Notes: generated from the sequence alone by a model not told the origin. Positions 10,161 to 19,665 are shown, counted from the stretch's first letter. The stretch: 47,260 bases of DNA from Caulochytrium protostelioides (GCA_003615045.1 ML014255.1:1-47260), one strand, 5' to 3'. Translations and numbers: made by a program.

Positions 10161-10305
10161 CGTGATGAGAAGCCGGCGCGATGAGACGTCGGCACGGCTC
10201 GCGCGGGCGCCGCTCACGTGGAGGGGGACGGCGGTCCGACAGGATTCAGCGCGCGCAGCAAAGAGCGTGGGGTGTGCGCGCAGCGGAGTCTGGCCGTTGG
10301 GGGCC

Positions 10306-10396
10306 GGTCGGAGGTCGGAGGTCGGAGGTCGGAGGTCGGAGGTCGGAGGTCGGAGGTCGGAGGTCGGAGGTCGGAGGTCGGAGGTCGGAGGTCGGG
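10306..10396. repeat. 13-copy heptamer tandem repeat GGTCGGA
   Basis: Thirteen essentially perfect copies of a 7-bp unit over 91 bp. Because 7 is not a multiple of 3 and no rotation holds a stop, the array reads open in all six frames (PPTSDLR on one strand), which explains the spurious long ORFs nearby. Its spaced GG pairs could allow two-tetrad G-quadruplexes (inference). Confidence 0.95.
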
Positions 10397-10601
10397 CGTC
10401 CCGTGGGCCTCGTGGGCGAGCGCCGAGAGCGCCAAGCCGACGGCATGCTGCCGTGCAGGCGCGGCGAGAGGTACGGCGGGAGGTACCTGCTTCCCGGCGG
10501 GCGGCGATATCGCCTCGAGATCCGGTCGTCGGGCCGTCGCCGCCGCTCGCGTGCATCAGGGTGCACGCGCACCGCGCCACGTTTGGTGCGATGGGCCGCC
10601 A

Positions 10602-10613
10602 TGGCTGCGCCAC
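10602..10613 (+). promoter_or_regulatory. Extra copy of the palindrome half-site
   Basis: TGGCTGCGCCAC, the same 12-mer that forms the left arm of the palindrome at 10646-10679. Each half is itself a near-palindrome (GTGGC-TGC-GCCAC). Confidence 0.5.
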
Positions 10614-10645
10614 AACGTCGCGGCGGCGGCGGCGTCAGAGTTCGA

Positions 10646-10679
10646 CCGTGGCTGCGCCACGCGGGTGGCGCAGCCACGG
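10646..10679. promoter_or_regulatory. 15-bp perfect inverted repeat with 4-nt spacer
   Basis: Arms 10646-10660 (CCGTGGCTGCGCCAC) and 10665-10679 are exact reverse complements around GCGG. The position between divergent genes suggests a dimeric factor site or a hairpin; which of the two cannot be told from sequence. Confidence 0.6.
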
Positions 10680-11130
10680 GCCTGGGCGCAGCGGTGCCGC
10701 GGCGATCAGCCGATCGCGCCTCTTTCCGTCGGGGACGCCGGGTTGGCGACGTGCCAACGAGATCACCGGAGACGGCGCGAGGCGAGTCGCGTGGCCAGAC
10801 GGATCCGGTGGCCGGGCCTCGCCGGCCATCCTGCCGGCGTTCGTGTGGCTTATACTCGGAGCCGGGGGTCTTCCCGCTCAGCAGGCGCATGCGGAGCGAC
10901 GCCAGGGAGGGCGCCAGGCCGCACTCACATCTGGCGGTACCCGAGCCGATCGCTCCGACGCTCAACGGCCTTCACCGCAGCCGCGTGACTCTCGGTGCAT
11001 CTCCTCCGGGACCTTCCGATCGCGTGTGAGTGGGTGATTGTGGGCGTTCCGGCGCGTGGGGTCCATCGGCGCTCTGCACGGCTGCTCGGCCTCGTTTCGT
11101 TGTCCACGCCTTCCCGTTCCATATCCGGCG

Positions 11131-12621
11131 ATGCCGTTGCCGCTGCCGCTCGCGCCATGGGCACGCCGCGCGCTGCTCCCGGCGCTGCGGTCTCCCGCGC
11201 CGCTCGCGAGCCGTGGGTCGCGCATCCATGCGGCACGTTCGACCGTCCGCGGCGTCGCCACCTCCGCGTCGCCGTCCGCATCGGCGTCCGCATCGGCGTC
11301 CGCATCAGCATCAGCGTCGGCCAAGGCCCCGAAGCGCGCATCCGCCGCGACGGCGGGACTCGGCCTCCTTGAGGCGGACGCCGCCGCGGCGACCTCTATC
11401 CCCGTAGCGGTGCCGCGCAACGACGAGCGAGTCCTCTTTCCCGGCGCCACGTGCGGCAGTTTCTACACGAGCGACCTGCGCTTTGTCAAGGAGTACCCGA
11501 CGCTGCCCACGTACCGCGTGCTCGACCTCGAGGGCCAGGTCATCAACCCCGCCGAGGACCCGGGCCTCTCGCAAGAGCGCTGCGTCGCTATCTACCGCAA
11601 CATGCTCTGTCTCAACGCGCTCGATGTCATCATGTACGAGGCGCAGCGCCAGGGCCGCATCTCCTTCTACATGACCAACTACGGCGAGGAGGCCACGCAC
11701 ATGGGCAGCGCCGAGGCGCTCACCCTGGACGACGTCATCTTCGGCCAGTACCGCGAGGCCGGCGTGCTGCTGCACCGCGGCTTCACGCTGGACGAGTTCA
11801 TGAATCAGTGCTACTCGAACGCCCGCGACGAAGGCAAGGGCCGCCAGATGCCCATCCACTACGGCAGCAAGCGCCTGAACTTCCACACCATCTCGTCGCC
11901 GCTGGCGACGCAGATTCCGCAGGCCGCCGGCGCCGCCTATGCCCTGAAACGCTCGGGCAAGGCCGCCGTGGCCGTGTGCTACTTCGGCGAGGGCGCCGCG
12001 AGCGAGGGCGACTTCCACGCGGCGCTCAACATCGCCGCGACGACAGAGTCGCCGGTGCTCTTCTTCTGCCGCAACAACGGGTACGCCATCTCGACGCCCG
12101 TGCGCGACCAGTACCGCGGCGACGGCATCGCGAGCCGCGGCCACGGGTACGGGATGCACACGATCCGGGTCGACGGCAACGACGTCCTCGCCGTGTACCG
12201 CGCCGTCCAGGCCGCCCGCGCCCTCGCCCTGCGCGACGCGCAGCCCGTCCTGATCGAGGCCCTCACCTACCGTGTCGGCCACCACTCGACGTCCGACGAC
12301 TCGAGCGCGTACCGCGACAAGAAGGAGGTCGCCGACTGGCAGCGCCAGGACTCGCCGAACGTCCGCTTCCGCAAGTACCTGGAGCGCAAGGGCTGGTGGG
12401 ACGACGCGGCCGAGGCGCACGCCAAGAAGACGCTGCGCGCGCAGGTCCTCCAGGCCTTCGCGCGCGCCGAGAAGGTTAAGAAGCCCGCGCTCCAGCACCT
12501 CTTTACGGACGTGTACGACACGCTCCCGCCACACCTGCAAGCGCAGCAGGCCGAGCTGCAGCGGCTGCTCGAGAAGTACCCCAACGAGCTGAACACCGCC
12601 GATTTCGAGACGTCCGTCTAA
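11131..12621 (+). CDS. BCKDHA: Branched-chain 2-oxoacid dehydrogenase E1 alpha, 496 aa
   Basis: Thiamine-diphosphate enzyme of the mitochondrial branched-chain 2-oxoacid dehydrogenase complex; it decarboxylates the 2-oxo acids from Leu, Ile and Val and pairs with E1 beta. Seen: an Arg/Ala/Ser-rich start (MPLPLPLAPWARRALLPALR) typical of a mitochondrial presequence, a Ser-Ala repeat (about residues 45-62), RMPIHYGSK, the ThDP/Mg motif GEGAASEGDFHAALN (about 285), RNNGYAIST (about 314), and the phosphorylation-loop sequence RVGHHSTSDDSSAYR (381-395), which is specific for this enzyme rather than pyruvate dehydrogenase. The human mature-plus-leader length is 445 aa. The start is ATG 11131; the open frame above it has no other ATG with a presequence-like context. 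Single exon, convergent with OPI1. Confidence 0.96.
   Translation: MPLPLPLAPWARRALLPALRSPAPLASRGSRIHAARSTVRGVATSASPSASASASASASASASAKAPKRASAATAGLGLLEADAAAATSIPVAVPRNDERVLFPGATCGSFYTSDLRFVKEYPTLPTYRVLDLEGQVINPAEDPGLSQERCVAIYRNMLCLNALDVIMYEAQRQGRISFYMTNYGEEATHMGSAEALTLDDVIFGQYREAGVLLHRGFTLDEFMNQCYSNARDEGKGRQMPIHYGSKRLNFHTISSPLATQIPQAAGAAYALKRSGKAAVAVCYFGEGAASEGDFHAALNIAATTESPVLFFCRNNGYAISTPVRDQYRGDGIASRGHGYGMHTIRVDGNDVLAVYRAVQAARALALRDAQPVLIEALTYRVGHHSTSDDSSAYRDKKEVADWQRQDSPNVRFRKYLERKGWWDDAAEAHAKKTLRAQVLQAFARAEKVKKPALQHLFTDVYDTLPPHLQAQQAELQRLLEKYPNELNTADFETSV
11262..11318 (+). repeat. Ser-Ala coding microsatellite
   Basis: Degenerate 6/12-bp repeat (TCGGCG/TCCGCA/TCAGCA) inside the BCKDHA presequence region, encoding alternating Ser-Ala. 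It probably lies at or just after the processing site, so length changes should be tolerated. Confidence 0.75.
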
Positions 12622-12981
12622 GAAGACCGTCTTGGCCGTATCCTGACTCTCGCTCGCCTGCCTTTCTCGCTTTCTCTCCGCATCCTTCTTCCTGGTCAAA
12701 CCCTGGCGCCGCCGCAGTGGCGCCGCCAAGGCGATTGGGAGCCCCACGGATGGACAGACAAAATAACAAAATGAACATGTTAAGGGATGCGGTACGTCCA
12801 TGAGACCACCACCGCATCGGGCGTTGATGCGCGTCGAGTCGCCCGCGATCGAATGCCGACGGAGAGGACGTGCCGATACCGTGGTGCGGGCCGTCAGCCC
12901 GCCGACGGCGGGAACGAGCGAGCGACCACGCAATGCCGCGGCGCCGCGCGGGCTCGAGAGCGAGAACCCAGGGCGGGGGTC
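12622..12981. other. Convergent 3' flanks of BCKDHA and OPI1
   Basis: 360 bp between two stop codons. It holds short A-rich patches (ACAAAATAACAAAATG near 12760) that may serve 3'-end formation. No gene is seen. Confidence 0.5.
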
Positions 12982-15900
12982 CTACGCCGAGTCGATCTCC
13001 ATCATGTCGCTGCCGAGACCAGGCGCGGCGGGCGGCGCGGCCGCCGGCCGGCGGGCCGCGAGCGGGGGCGTCGAGGACGGCGCCTCGGGCGGCGTCAGGC
13101 CCCGGTACGGGTCGTCACCCCCGGCCGCGGCGCCCGTCGACGCGGACCGCGGCGCCGTCCACGCCGCGAGCTGGCTGCCAATGCCGTTGAACCCGACAAA
13201 GACGGTCGCGACGCGCTGCAGCGTGGCGGCGCTCTCGGTGGCGAGCGTGAGCACGCGCTGCGCCTCGTGGCGCGCGGCCGCCTCGAGCACGTGGGCGGGC
13301 GCCATGGCGTTCGCCTCGGCACCGGCGGGTGCGACGGAAGCCCAGCGGCTCGGCAGCTCGAGGATGAAGCCGCGGACGTGGCGCCGCGCCTCGGCGGACG
13401 GCAGCGCGATCGCCGCATACCGGCCCAGCACGTCGACGACGTTGCGCAGCAGTGCCACGACATCCTGCCGGATGGCGGCGACGTGCGCCGGCGACAGGAG
13501 CGTCATGGCGGACGCGAGGCCGTCGAAGGTGGACGCCACCGTGCTGGACGCCGCGCTTGCGAGGCCGTAGACGGACACGGCGCCGCCCGCCGCGGAGGGC
13601 GAGAGCGGCGGGGTGGGTCCGCTGCCGCCCGTCTCGCCGGTGCGGCCGCCTGCAGCCGCTGTGGCGATCGCCGCCGCCGGGGACGAGCCGCTGGGCGCCG
13701 GCAGCGGGGACACGGCGCGGGCCAGCCCGGACCGCAGCACGTGGATCGAGCGCTCCAGCGAGCGCTGCGCATACTGGAGCCACTGGAGGCAGTACCGGAT
13801 GCCGCGGAGTGTCTCGTGGACGCTGACGCGGGTCAGCCCGGTCATGCCGGTGACGAGGCCGCCCGAGCCCGCCGTGGCCGCCGACGACCGGCGCAGCAGA
13901 AGCAGGAGGGGCGCCGTGCGGCCGGGCGCCATAACGCGCACGCCGCGGATGCCTTGCAGGCCGGGGATGCCCGGGATCGACGGCAGCGGCGGGATAAGCC
14001 GGCGGTGCCAGGGTCGCGTCGCGCCCGCCGAGGCCCCCGGTTTGTGCGCGTGGCTCAGCCGCGACGGCGAGACGGCGGCGGCGGCGGGTGAGTAGGGCGA
14101 CGCGGGCGCGTGCATGCTGCGAGTCGCCGGCGGCGCGCTGTGAAGCAGGGGCGGCACGGGCGGCGGCGGAAGCTGCCAGCTGGGGTGCAGCAGGGTCGGA
14201 GTGCTCGCCGAGGACACGCTGGCGGGGGACGGCAGCGGCGACAGGGAAGGGGGCGCGCACGTGGGGTACGCGGGGGCGCAGCAGTCACATGCGGCGCCGC
14301 CGCTGCCCCCGGCAGCGGTGGCCGGGGTGCCCGCCACGGCGGCGGCATCGAGCCCGCTCACCTGCGGCGATGTGAAGCGGGCGGCATGGGCGTCACTGGG
14401 AAGCATGACGGGCGTGCACATGGCATCCGTGGCCTGCCTCCCGTCCTTTGATCCGTGCATGGCGCCCTCGTTGGCGGTGCCGCCGTGCGGGTCGTGAGGA
14501 TGGTGGTGGTGGTGGTGGTGGTGGTGATCCCCCATACCATACCCGTGCGCATGCGCGTGGTCGCCGTAAGCGCCGTCAGGACGCGGGTCATGGGTCATGG
14601 GCCCCTCGGCAATCTGGTGGGGGTCCGCGTGGTGGTGCGGATGGGCGGCGGGATCGCCGGCGCCCATCATCCGCGGAAAACTCCGCTCGAGCCGGTCGAG
14701 CTGGTGGCACGCGAAGCGGTCCAGCTCGCCAACGATGGCACCCGCGCCGCCCGCGAGGTTGTTCGTCAGCGTGCTCCGCGCGCCCGAGAGCGCGCGCATC
14801 ACGCCGACCTCGACGCTCTCGGCCGAGTACCGCACGATCCGGTGGGTGTTCTTGGTGGCCTCGTACGCGGTGCCGAGCCGCGAGATCGACGAGGTCACCA
14901 GCGGCAGGCTCGAGACGCGGTGGATGAAGTGGGGCGGCTCGCCGCTCGGCTCACTCGTGGCAGGCACGGACGCCGCCGCCGCCGCGTGCTGCGACGTCAC
15001 CATGCGGCGTTCATGCTCATGCGCGTGGGCACTGGCATGCTCATGGTCATGCTGATGGTCATGATACGGATGCTCATGATACGGGTGCGAATGCACCTGC
15101 GACGTGTGGTGGTGGGGATGATGGGGATGGTGCGGGTCATGGAGCATCGGCGTGTGGCGCGGTTCATGGGGGTGGGGCGACGGCGTCATGGCGGCGACGG
15201 CGACATCGTCCATCTCGCTCGACGACCGCGGGTCGGTGCTGCCGAGGGCGCCCAGCGCCTCGACGGCGAGCAGCACGTCCGGGTCCGGATGCGGGGTCGA
15301 GCAAGCCGACGAGCGCGAGGCCCGCGAGGAGGGCGCGTGCGGCGTCATTCCGGGCTCCGAGAGCGCGTGCGGCAGGCCGATGGGCGCCGCGTCGTCGTCG
15401 TCAGTCGCGTTGCACATGTCGGTGATCGAGAGGCCGCCGTCAAGCCGCGCCGTTGGCAAGGTCGCGCCGTGCGCCGTCGGCGTCGAGGCCGCGGTCGACG
15501 TCGCCGCCGTGGAGGGCCCTAGCAGGACGCCGTCGTGGGGCGACGTGTAAACACCCCCCGCGCCTCCAGGCCCCAGCGTGGGCAGACTGCTGCTGCCGCC
15601 GGCGCTGCTACTGACGCTGCTCCGACTGCTGCTGCTGCTGCTGCGCAGACTCGGCGTCGTGACGGCGCTCGGCAGGACGGAGTGCGCCGCCGACGGCGCG
15701 GCGGTCGCCGTAGCTCTTGAACTCGCCGAGGTCGCGGTCGGCGACGTGGCCGCCAGAGGGTTCGTCGGGAGACCGTGAAGCACGTGAGGGCCGTGGTGCA
15801 GAGGACCGTGGATGCCGTCGGCTCCGCCGACGGCGAGCGCCGCGTTCAGGTAGTCCGGCATCGCGTCGCCTGACAAGCCATGCATGTCTGCATGCGGCTG

Positions 15901-16257
15901 ACCTGATGACGACGTCGACGACGGCGGCGGCAGCGGCGGCGACGACTGGCCCCGGGCAGCAGCAGTAGCAGCAGAAGCAGCGGCGGCGGCCAGCGCATAT
16001 TCACCCATTGGCGCGTGCATGTATGGCCCGTGGTGGTGGCCATGATGGTGCTGCGCGTGACCGTGCACAGGGAGCGGGGCGTCGCCATGATGTGGCGATG
16101 CTTTGGCGAGAAAGCCGTGCGCGGGCGGCGAGGCCGTCAAGGCCGCCGGCATGGCGAAGGGGTGCTCGTGCCCATGCGGGTGCCGGGGGCCTCGGACGGC
16201 GGCGGCGTTGCTGTCGGCCATCGGATCGGCCGTCGCGAGGGCCGCGACGGTGGCCAT
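12982..16257 (-). CDS. OPI1: OPI1-family transcriptional repressor, His-rich, 1091 aa
   Basis: Fungal regulator that in yeast represses phospholipid-synthesis genes (INO1, CHO1) and is held at the ER by phosphatidic acid and Scs2. Seen: the family core RVSSLPLV through VRYSAESVEVGVM to ELDRFACHQLDRLERSF (about residues 446-521), and the C-terminal activator-interaction-like block RYCLQWLQYAQRSLERSIHVL (about 821-841). DVLLAVEALGALGS (about 330) resembles the N-terminal Sin3-interaction helix of the family (inference). The remainder is low complexity: His-rich tracts at about 65-82, 369-416 and 570-590 (nine His in a row), plus Ser, Ala and Pro runs. Yeast Opi1 is 404 aa, so this is over twice the usual size. 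No leucine zipper or FFAT motif was recognised. The start ATG at 16257 is the first in frame. Single exon. Confidence 0.88.
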   Translation of the reverse strand: MATVAALATADPMADSNAAAVRGPRHPHGHEHPFAMPAALTASPPAHGFLAKASPHHGDAPLPVHGHAQHHHGHHHGPYMHAPMGEYALAAAAASAATAAARGQSSPPLPPPSSTSSSGQPHADMHGLSGDAMPDYLNAALAVGGADGIHGPLHHGPHVLHGLPTNPLAATSPTATSASSRATATAAPSAAHSVLPSAVTTPSLRSSSSSSRSSVSSSAGGSSSLPTLGPGGAGGVYTSPHDGVLLGPSTAATSTAASTPTAHGATLPTARLDGGLSITDMCNATDDDDAAPIGLPHALSEPGMTPHAPSSRASRSSACSTPHPDPDVLLAVEALGALGSTDPRSSSEMDDVAVAAMTPSPHPHEPRHTPMLHDPHHPHHPHHHTSQVHSHPYHEHPYHDHQHDHEHASAHAHEHERRMVTSQHAAAAASVPATSEPSGEPPHFIHRVSSLPLVTSSISRLGTAYEATKNTHRIVRYSAESVEVGVMRALSGARSTLTNNLAGGAGAIVGELDRFACHQLDRLERSFPRMMGAGDPAAHPHHHADPHQIAEGPMTHDPRPDGAYGDHAHAHGYGMGDHHHHHHHHHPHDPHGGTANEGAMHGSKDGRQATDAMCTPVMLPSDAHAARFTSPQVSGLDAAAVAGTPATAAGGSGGAACDCCAPAYPTCAPPSLSPLPSPASVSSASTPTLLHPSWQLPPPPVPPLLHSAPPATRSMHAPASPYSPAAAAVSPSRLSHAHKPGASAGATRPWHRRLIPPLPSIPGIPGLQGIRGVRVMAPGRTAPLLLLLRRSSAATAGSGGLVTGMTGLTRVSVHETLRGIRYCLQWLQYAQRSLERSIHVLRSGLARAVSPLPAPSGSSPAAAIATAAAGGRTGETGGSGPTPPLSPSAAGGAVSVYGLASAASSTVASTFDGLASAMTLLSPAHVAAIRQDVVALLRNVVDVLGRYAAIALPSAEARRHVRGFILELPSRWASVAPAGAEANAMAPAHVLEAAARHEAQRVLTLATESAATLQRVATVFVGFNGIGSQLAAWTAPRSASTGAAAGGDDPYRGLTPPEAPSSTPPLAARRPAAAPPAAPGLGSDMMEIDSA
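14503..14527 (-). repeat. GGT/ACC trinucleotide run coding poly-His in OPI1
   Basis: Uninterrupted trinucleotide run (plus strand TGG/GGT) encoding nine consecutive His on the minus strand, prone to copy-number change. Confidence 0.85.
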
Positions 16258-17171
16258 GCTCAGCCGATGCTGGCGGCACTGAGCGCGTCACGTCGGAGTC
16301 ACGCGAAGGGGGCGACGAAGAGACGGTCACAGAGCCGGAGCGCGGTTCCGGAGCACGGCAATCGCGGCCGATCTGTCTGACAGGATACCGAATCTGCGGG
16401 CGCCGTGGCGGCAGAACAGCGCAGCGCAGAACAGAGCAGCGCAGAGTCGGGCAGAGCAAGAAGCTCACCCGAGCGAGGGCCACGGGCCACACGCGTGCCA
16501 GGCAATCGGCGCTGAGCCGTCGGTAAGTGGAGACGGGGTGGCCAGCACGTGGTGGAAACGGCGTGATCAGCACGTGGTGGTCCGCAGAGGATGGCGGGCG
16601 CGAGCACCCGTCGCACAATACCACCGCAAGACGGACGATGTCGGCCGACCAAGCGGGAATGAAGCGCTTTTCCTGGAGCCGCCTCCGCCCACGATGCTAC
16701 GCCAATCGGAGCGGCAACGAATCCACGCCCTGTTCCCTCGTCATGGCGGCATCGTCTCATCGTCTCATCCTCGTATCGTCCCATCGTATCAGCGAAGAGG
16801 ACGGCAGGCAATCAGCATCGTGCTCCGTTCGAGCGACATTCGCTTCCCGACCGACCTAACATGATGCCTCGTCTCCTCTCCTTGGCTTGACCCCACCACG
16901 GACTCGCTCGATGGCGATTCCACATGGCGGTGGCCTCGCATCGTCCTGCTGCATCCCCGATGCGGTCGGTCCCTCCTGTCTCCTCCTATCCCAGGAAAAG
17001 GAGGGGCAGGCCGGGGGCCGGTGCCCACCATCACCACTGTTGTTGACGGGCACGTTCCCTCCGTGAACGCCCCTTGCTGCCTTGCGGTCCTCGACGGCGG
17101 TGCGGGCGGCGCCCACGACGTGGACAGCGTGGACAGCCCCAGTCTCCCGACTCGCATGACCAGCAGCACTC

Positions 17172-17200
17172 CATGCGCCATGCGCCATGCGCCATGCGCC
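17172..17200. repeat. ATGCGCC heptamer run
   Basis: Four tandem copies of a 7-bp CATGCGC unit followed by degenerate CATCGC copies. Confidence 0.8.
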
Positions 17201-17718
17201 ATCGCCATCGCCGCCATCGCCGCCGCCGCCGCCAGACGCTGCCTTCAAGCGCTGCGCAGGCGCTGGCCGGACCGGACGCACCCGAGAGCCGGTAGACCGG
17301 CCGGCAGACGGCCCTGAGAGCGACGCGTCAGGCGGCCTGCCGGCGCTGCCGAAGGGCACTGGCCCGGCTCTCACGCAACGGCGTCCGACGCTTCCCTGCC
17401 ACAGCGTGCCGGGGTTCGGCCGACGCCGGCGTCGGTCGCAGGCTCGACAGCAGCGTGACGTGATCCCGGCACGGCGCTATCAGGGATGGCCCACCAGGAA
17501 GGCCGCCGGGCCGAGGAGCGGGATGACCGTTCAGCTTCCGGGCCCTCCGCACGGCGAGGATGCGGTGTGACCCGCACGGGTGGTCCCAGCATGCGGATGC
17601 GTGTCACTGATGCGATGCGCGGTCACCGGCAAAAAAAAAAAACAATGAAACCCATGAAAACGCTCGTGTGCGCGCTCGTCTAGGAGCGTCTCTGCCCAGA
17701 CATGCTGACGCGCGGATA

Positions 17719-17757
17719 CGATCATTGCTGATCAGACCGGCGATCATCGCTGATCAG
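17719..17757. repeat. Two 17-bp direct repeats, 22-bp period
   Basis: CGATCATTGCTGATCAG (17719-17735) and CGATCATCGCTGATCAG (17741-17757) differ at one base. Each holds two GATCA cores, and the 22-bp period is two helical turns, so a protein-binding pair is possible. Confidence 0.6.
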
Positions 17758-18490
17758 GAGGGCAGGTCGGAGTTTCGCAGGACCCGTGACCTTCGCGAGA
17801 CAGGCATCGTGCCGTACGCCGCCCGGGTCGGACGCAGCACGGCGGGCCATCCTAGCATCGCCCAAGGCCCAACGAACGCGGCGCACGATCCATGATCCCG
17901 ATGGGATGTCCGTCCGCTTCCGTCTTTGGCGCCGTCGAGGCCCCCCCCCGGCTCGTCGCGTTGCGAAGGCTGCTTCGGCACGACTTTATCATCGGCTTCA
18001 TGCTGCCGGAATGGGAAACAGAAACCCGAATGCGGCCTCGCGTTCCGATAACTCAGGGGCGAGGACGTCGCGTGCTCCGGCATGCAGCGGGCTGGCGTCG
18101 GCGCCCGCCTTTCGCTGCGCGTGCGCCTGCCGCGCCGGGTCCTCGGCATCCTGCGGCTTGCATCGGCCGCCATCATGGCGCCACCTCGAGTCGATCCCCG
18201 TTGTCCCGCCCTTGCGTGTCGGGTGCTGGCCATGGCCTGACCCGCTGCGCCGCAGCGGCGGCGGCGGCGAGCACGGTGACTGTGGTGGCGGCGGCGCACG
18301 ACCGGCGCCGGATGCCGCCGCACGTCGCCGGGGCGGCGTGCCAGCCTTGGACCCGTCGGCCCGCTGCCCGCCATGCCGGTCGGCGCCAGGCGCGCCGGCG
18401 TCCCGGCCCGGCGCATGGGCCTGCTCGTGACGCGCTATGGCGAGCGCAGAACGCTCACTAAGGCTGGCGCGAACGGCGGCCACTACTACG

Positions 18491-18520
18491 GCCTGCCTGC
18501 CTGCCTGCCTGCCTGCCTGC
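18491..18520. repeat. GCCT tetranucleotide repeat
   Basis: Seven perfect copies of GCCT plus a partial one. Confidence 0.92.
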
Positions 18521-18919
18521 CCGCCGCCCTCGGCTGCCGCTTGCCCGTCGCTCGGCTGCCGCTCCCTCGTGTCGGGCCGTGCTTTCGGCAGGCGGCATTC
18601 GGGCGTGCTGGCGGTCCGGGGAATGCATTCGCCATGTCGCCGCTCCACATCGGGTCGGCAGGCGTCGCCATCAACACGCCCCGCCACGTGCGGGATCGGC
18701 GCATTCGCAGGGCTCGGCGCCTCTTCGCGAGTCGCGGGCGGCAGCGTCGCCGCGCGCGCCACGTGGCAGTCGCCGCGGCCTGGGAGCCCTCGATGCTCGC
18801 GCCTTCACTGGCCCCCCTCGCTCGCTTCTGCATCGCCGGCCTCGTGGTTCCCCCCAGCACTCCCGCGACCGATCCGACGCGTTTCCTTCCCGAGCAGCGT
18901 TTCCCGCGCGCGTCTGCTC

Positions 18920-18996
18920 AACGTCGACGTCGACGTCGACGTCTACGTCAACGCCAACGTCAACGCCAACGTCAACGTCAACAACGCCAACGTCAG
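18920..18996. repeat. ACGTC-based hexamer repeat
   Basis: Runs of GTCGAC changing to GTCAAC/GCCAAC units, giving many ACGTC and ACGTCA cores. Confidence 0.8.
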
Positions 18997-19630
18997 CGGG
19001 GTCGCGGGCACGGCGGGACGGGATACCGGCGCGACGTGCCACGGTCTTGCCGGTCGCGGCGATTGCGGCGATTGCGGTCTGGACGGCATCCCCGGCACGG
19101 ACTTCAGCGCCCATTGATGAACGGTAGGGTTGACGGGAACGACCATGACTAGCAGCGGTCTTGGCGGTTCTACAGCGTCAAGCGAGAGAGCCGGACCGAT
19201 CTGGCCCCGTCACCGCGGCGTGAGCTCGTGAGGTCGCCTTCTGCCGTCCTCCCCCCCGACGCGCCCATGGGGGAAGGAAGCGAAAGGCTCACGCAGCCGC
19301 CCCTTGCTGGCCGGGCGAAAAGTGCTCCACGCGTGTGGCTCTTCCGCAGTGTGCCCCAGCCGATCATCACTTCATACTGACGCTCCGACCCTTCGCACCT
19401 CGATGTTCTTTCATGGTTGCCTTGATGCTTCGTCTTTTTTGTCCTTGTCTGTTGCCACGTGGGGTGCGCATTGCGCGAGTGTCCGTTTTAGTTTCCGCGT
19501 CAGCGTTCGGCGCGACCTGAGCACGGCCCGAGAAGATCGAAAGAGCGGGTCTCCTTTCGCTTTTCTCCGGTATCCCTACCGCGGAAAAGGTGAAGGCGCT
19601 TCCACGCTCCTGCGGGTTGACGTGATCGGA

Positions 19631-19645
19631 CCGGATCAGATCCGG
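19631..19645. promoter_or_regulatory. 15-bp palindrome just upstream of SGF29
   Basis: CCGGATCAGATCCGG has perfect 7-bp arms around one A and ends 20 bp before the SGF29 ATG. It may be an operator-like site or a 5' UTR hairpin. Confidence 0.4.
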
Positions 19646-19665
19646 CCCAATCGAACGGAATTACC

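Larger units (their letters stand above)
10161..11130. promoter_or_regulatory. Bidirectional intergenic region, SKI2 (-) and BCKDHA (+)
   Basis: 970 bp between two divergent start codons. It holds a 13-copy heptamer array (10306-10396), a 15-bp-arm palindrome (10646-10679) and a further half-site (10602-10613). No gene is recognised; the long ORFs here are open in several frames only because of the repeat. Confidence 0.7.
16258..19665. other. 3.4-kb gene-free intergenic region, OPI1 (-) and SGF29 (+)
   Basis: No product is recognisable in any frame despite several 200-260 aa open frames, which overlap on both strands and have low-complexity Arg/Ala/Pro composition, as expected by chance in GC-rich DNA. 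It holds repeated AGCGCAGA motifs near the OPI1 start (16411-16460), an ATGCGCC run, paired GATCA direct repeats, a 12-A tract (17632-17643), a GCCT run and an ACGTC hexamer run, listed separately. The last 350 bp before SGF29 are pyrimidine-rich, as in a promoter or 5' UTR. Confidence 0.55.

Noticed and set aside
10161-10613. In-frame N-terminal extension of SKI2 of about 150 residues
   Set aside because: The frame is open only because the GGTCGGA array lacks stops in any frame; the extension is repeat-derived and the next ATG (10160) gives a normal start.
11311-12933. 540-aa open frame antisense to BCKDHA
   Set aside because: Mirror of a GC-rich conserved gene; composition is an antisense artefact.
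12982-16257. Senescence/spartin-domain protein
   Set aside because: The SLPLV, ACHQLDRLERSF and YCLQWLQYA segments match OPI1, not the senescence domain.
17754-18762. Overlapping 214-254 aa open frames on both strands
   Set aside because: No recognised motif, low-complexity Arg/Pro/Ala composition, and both strands open at once in GC-rich DNA.
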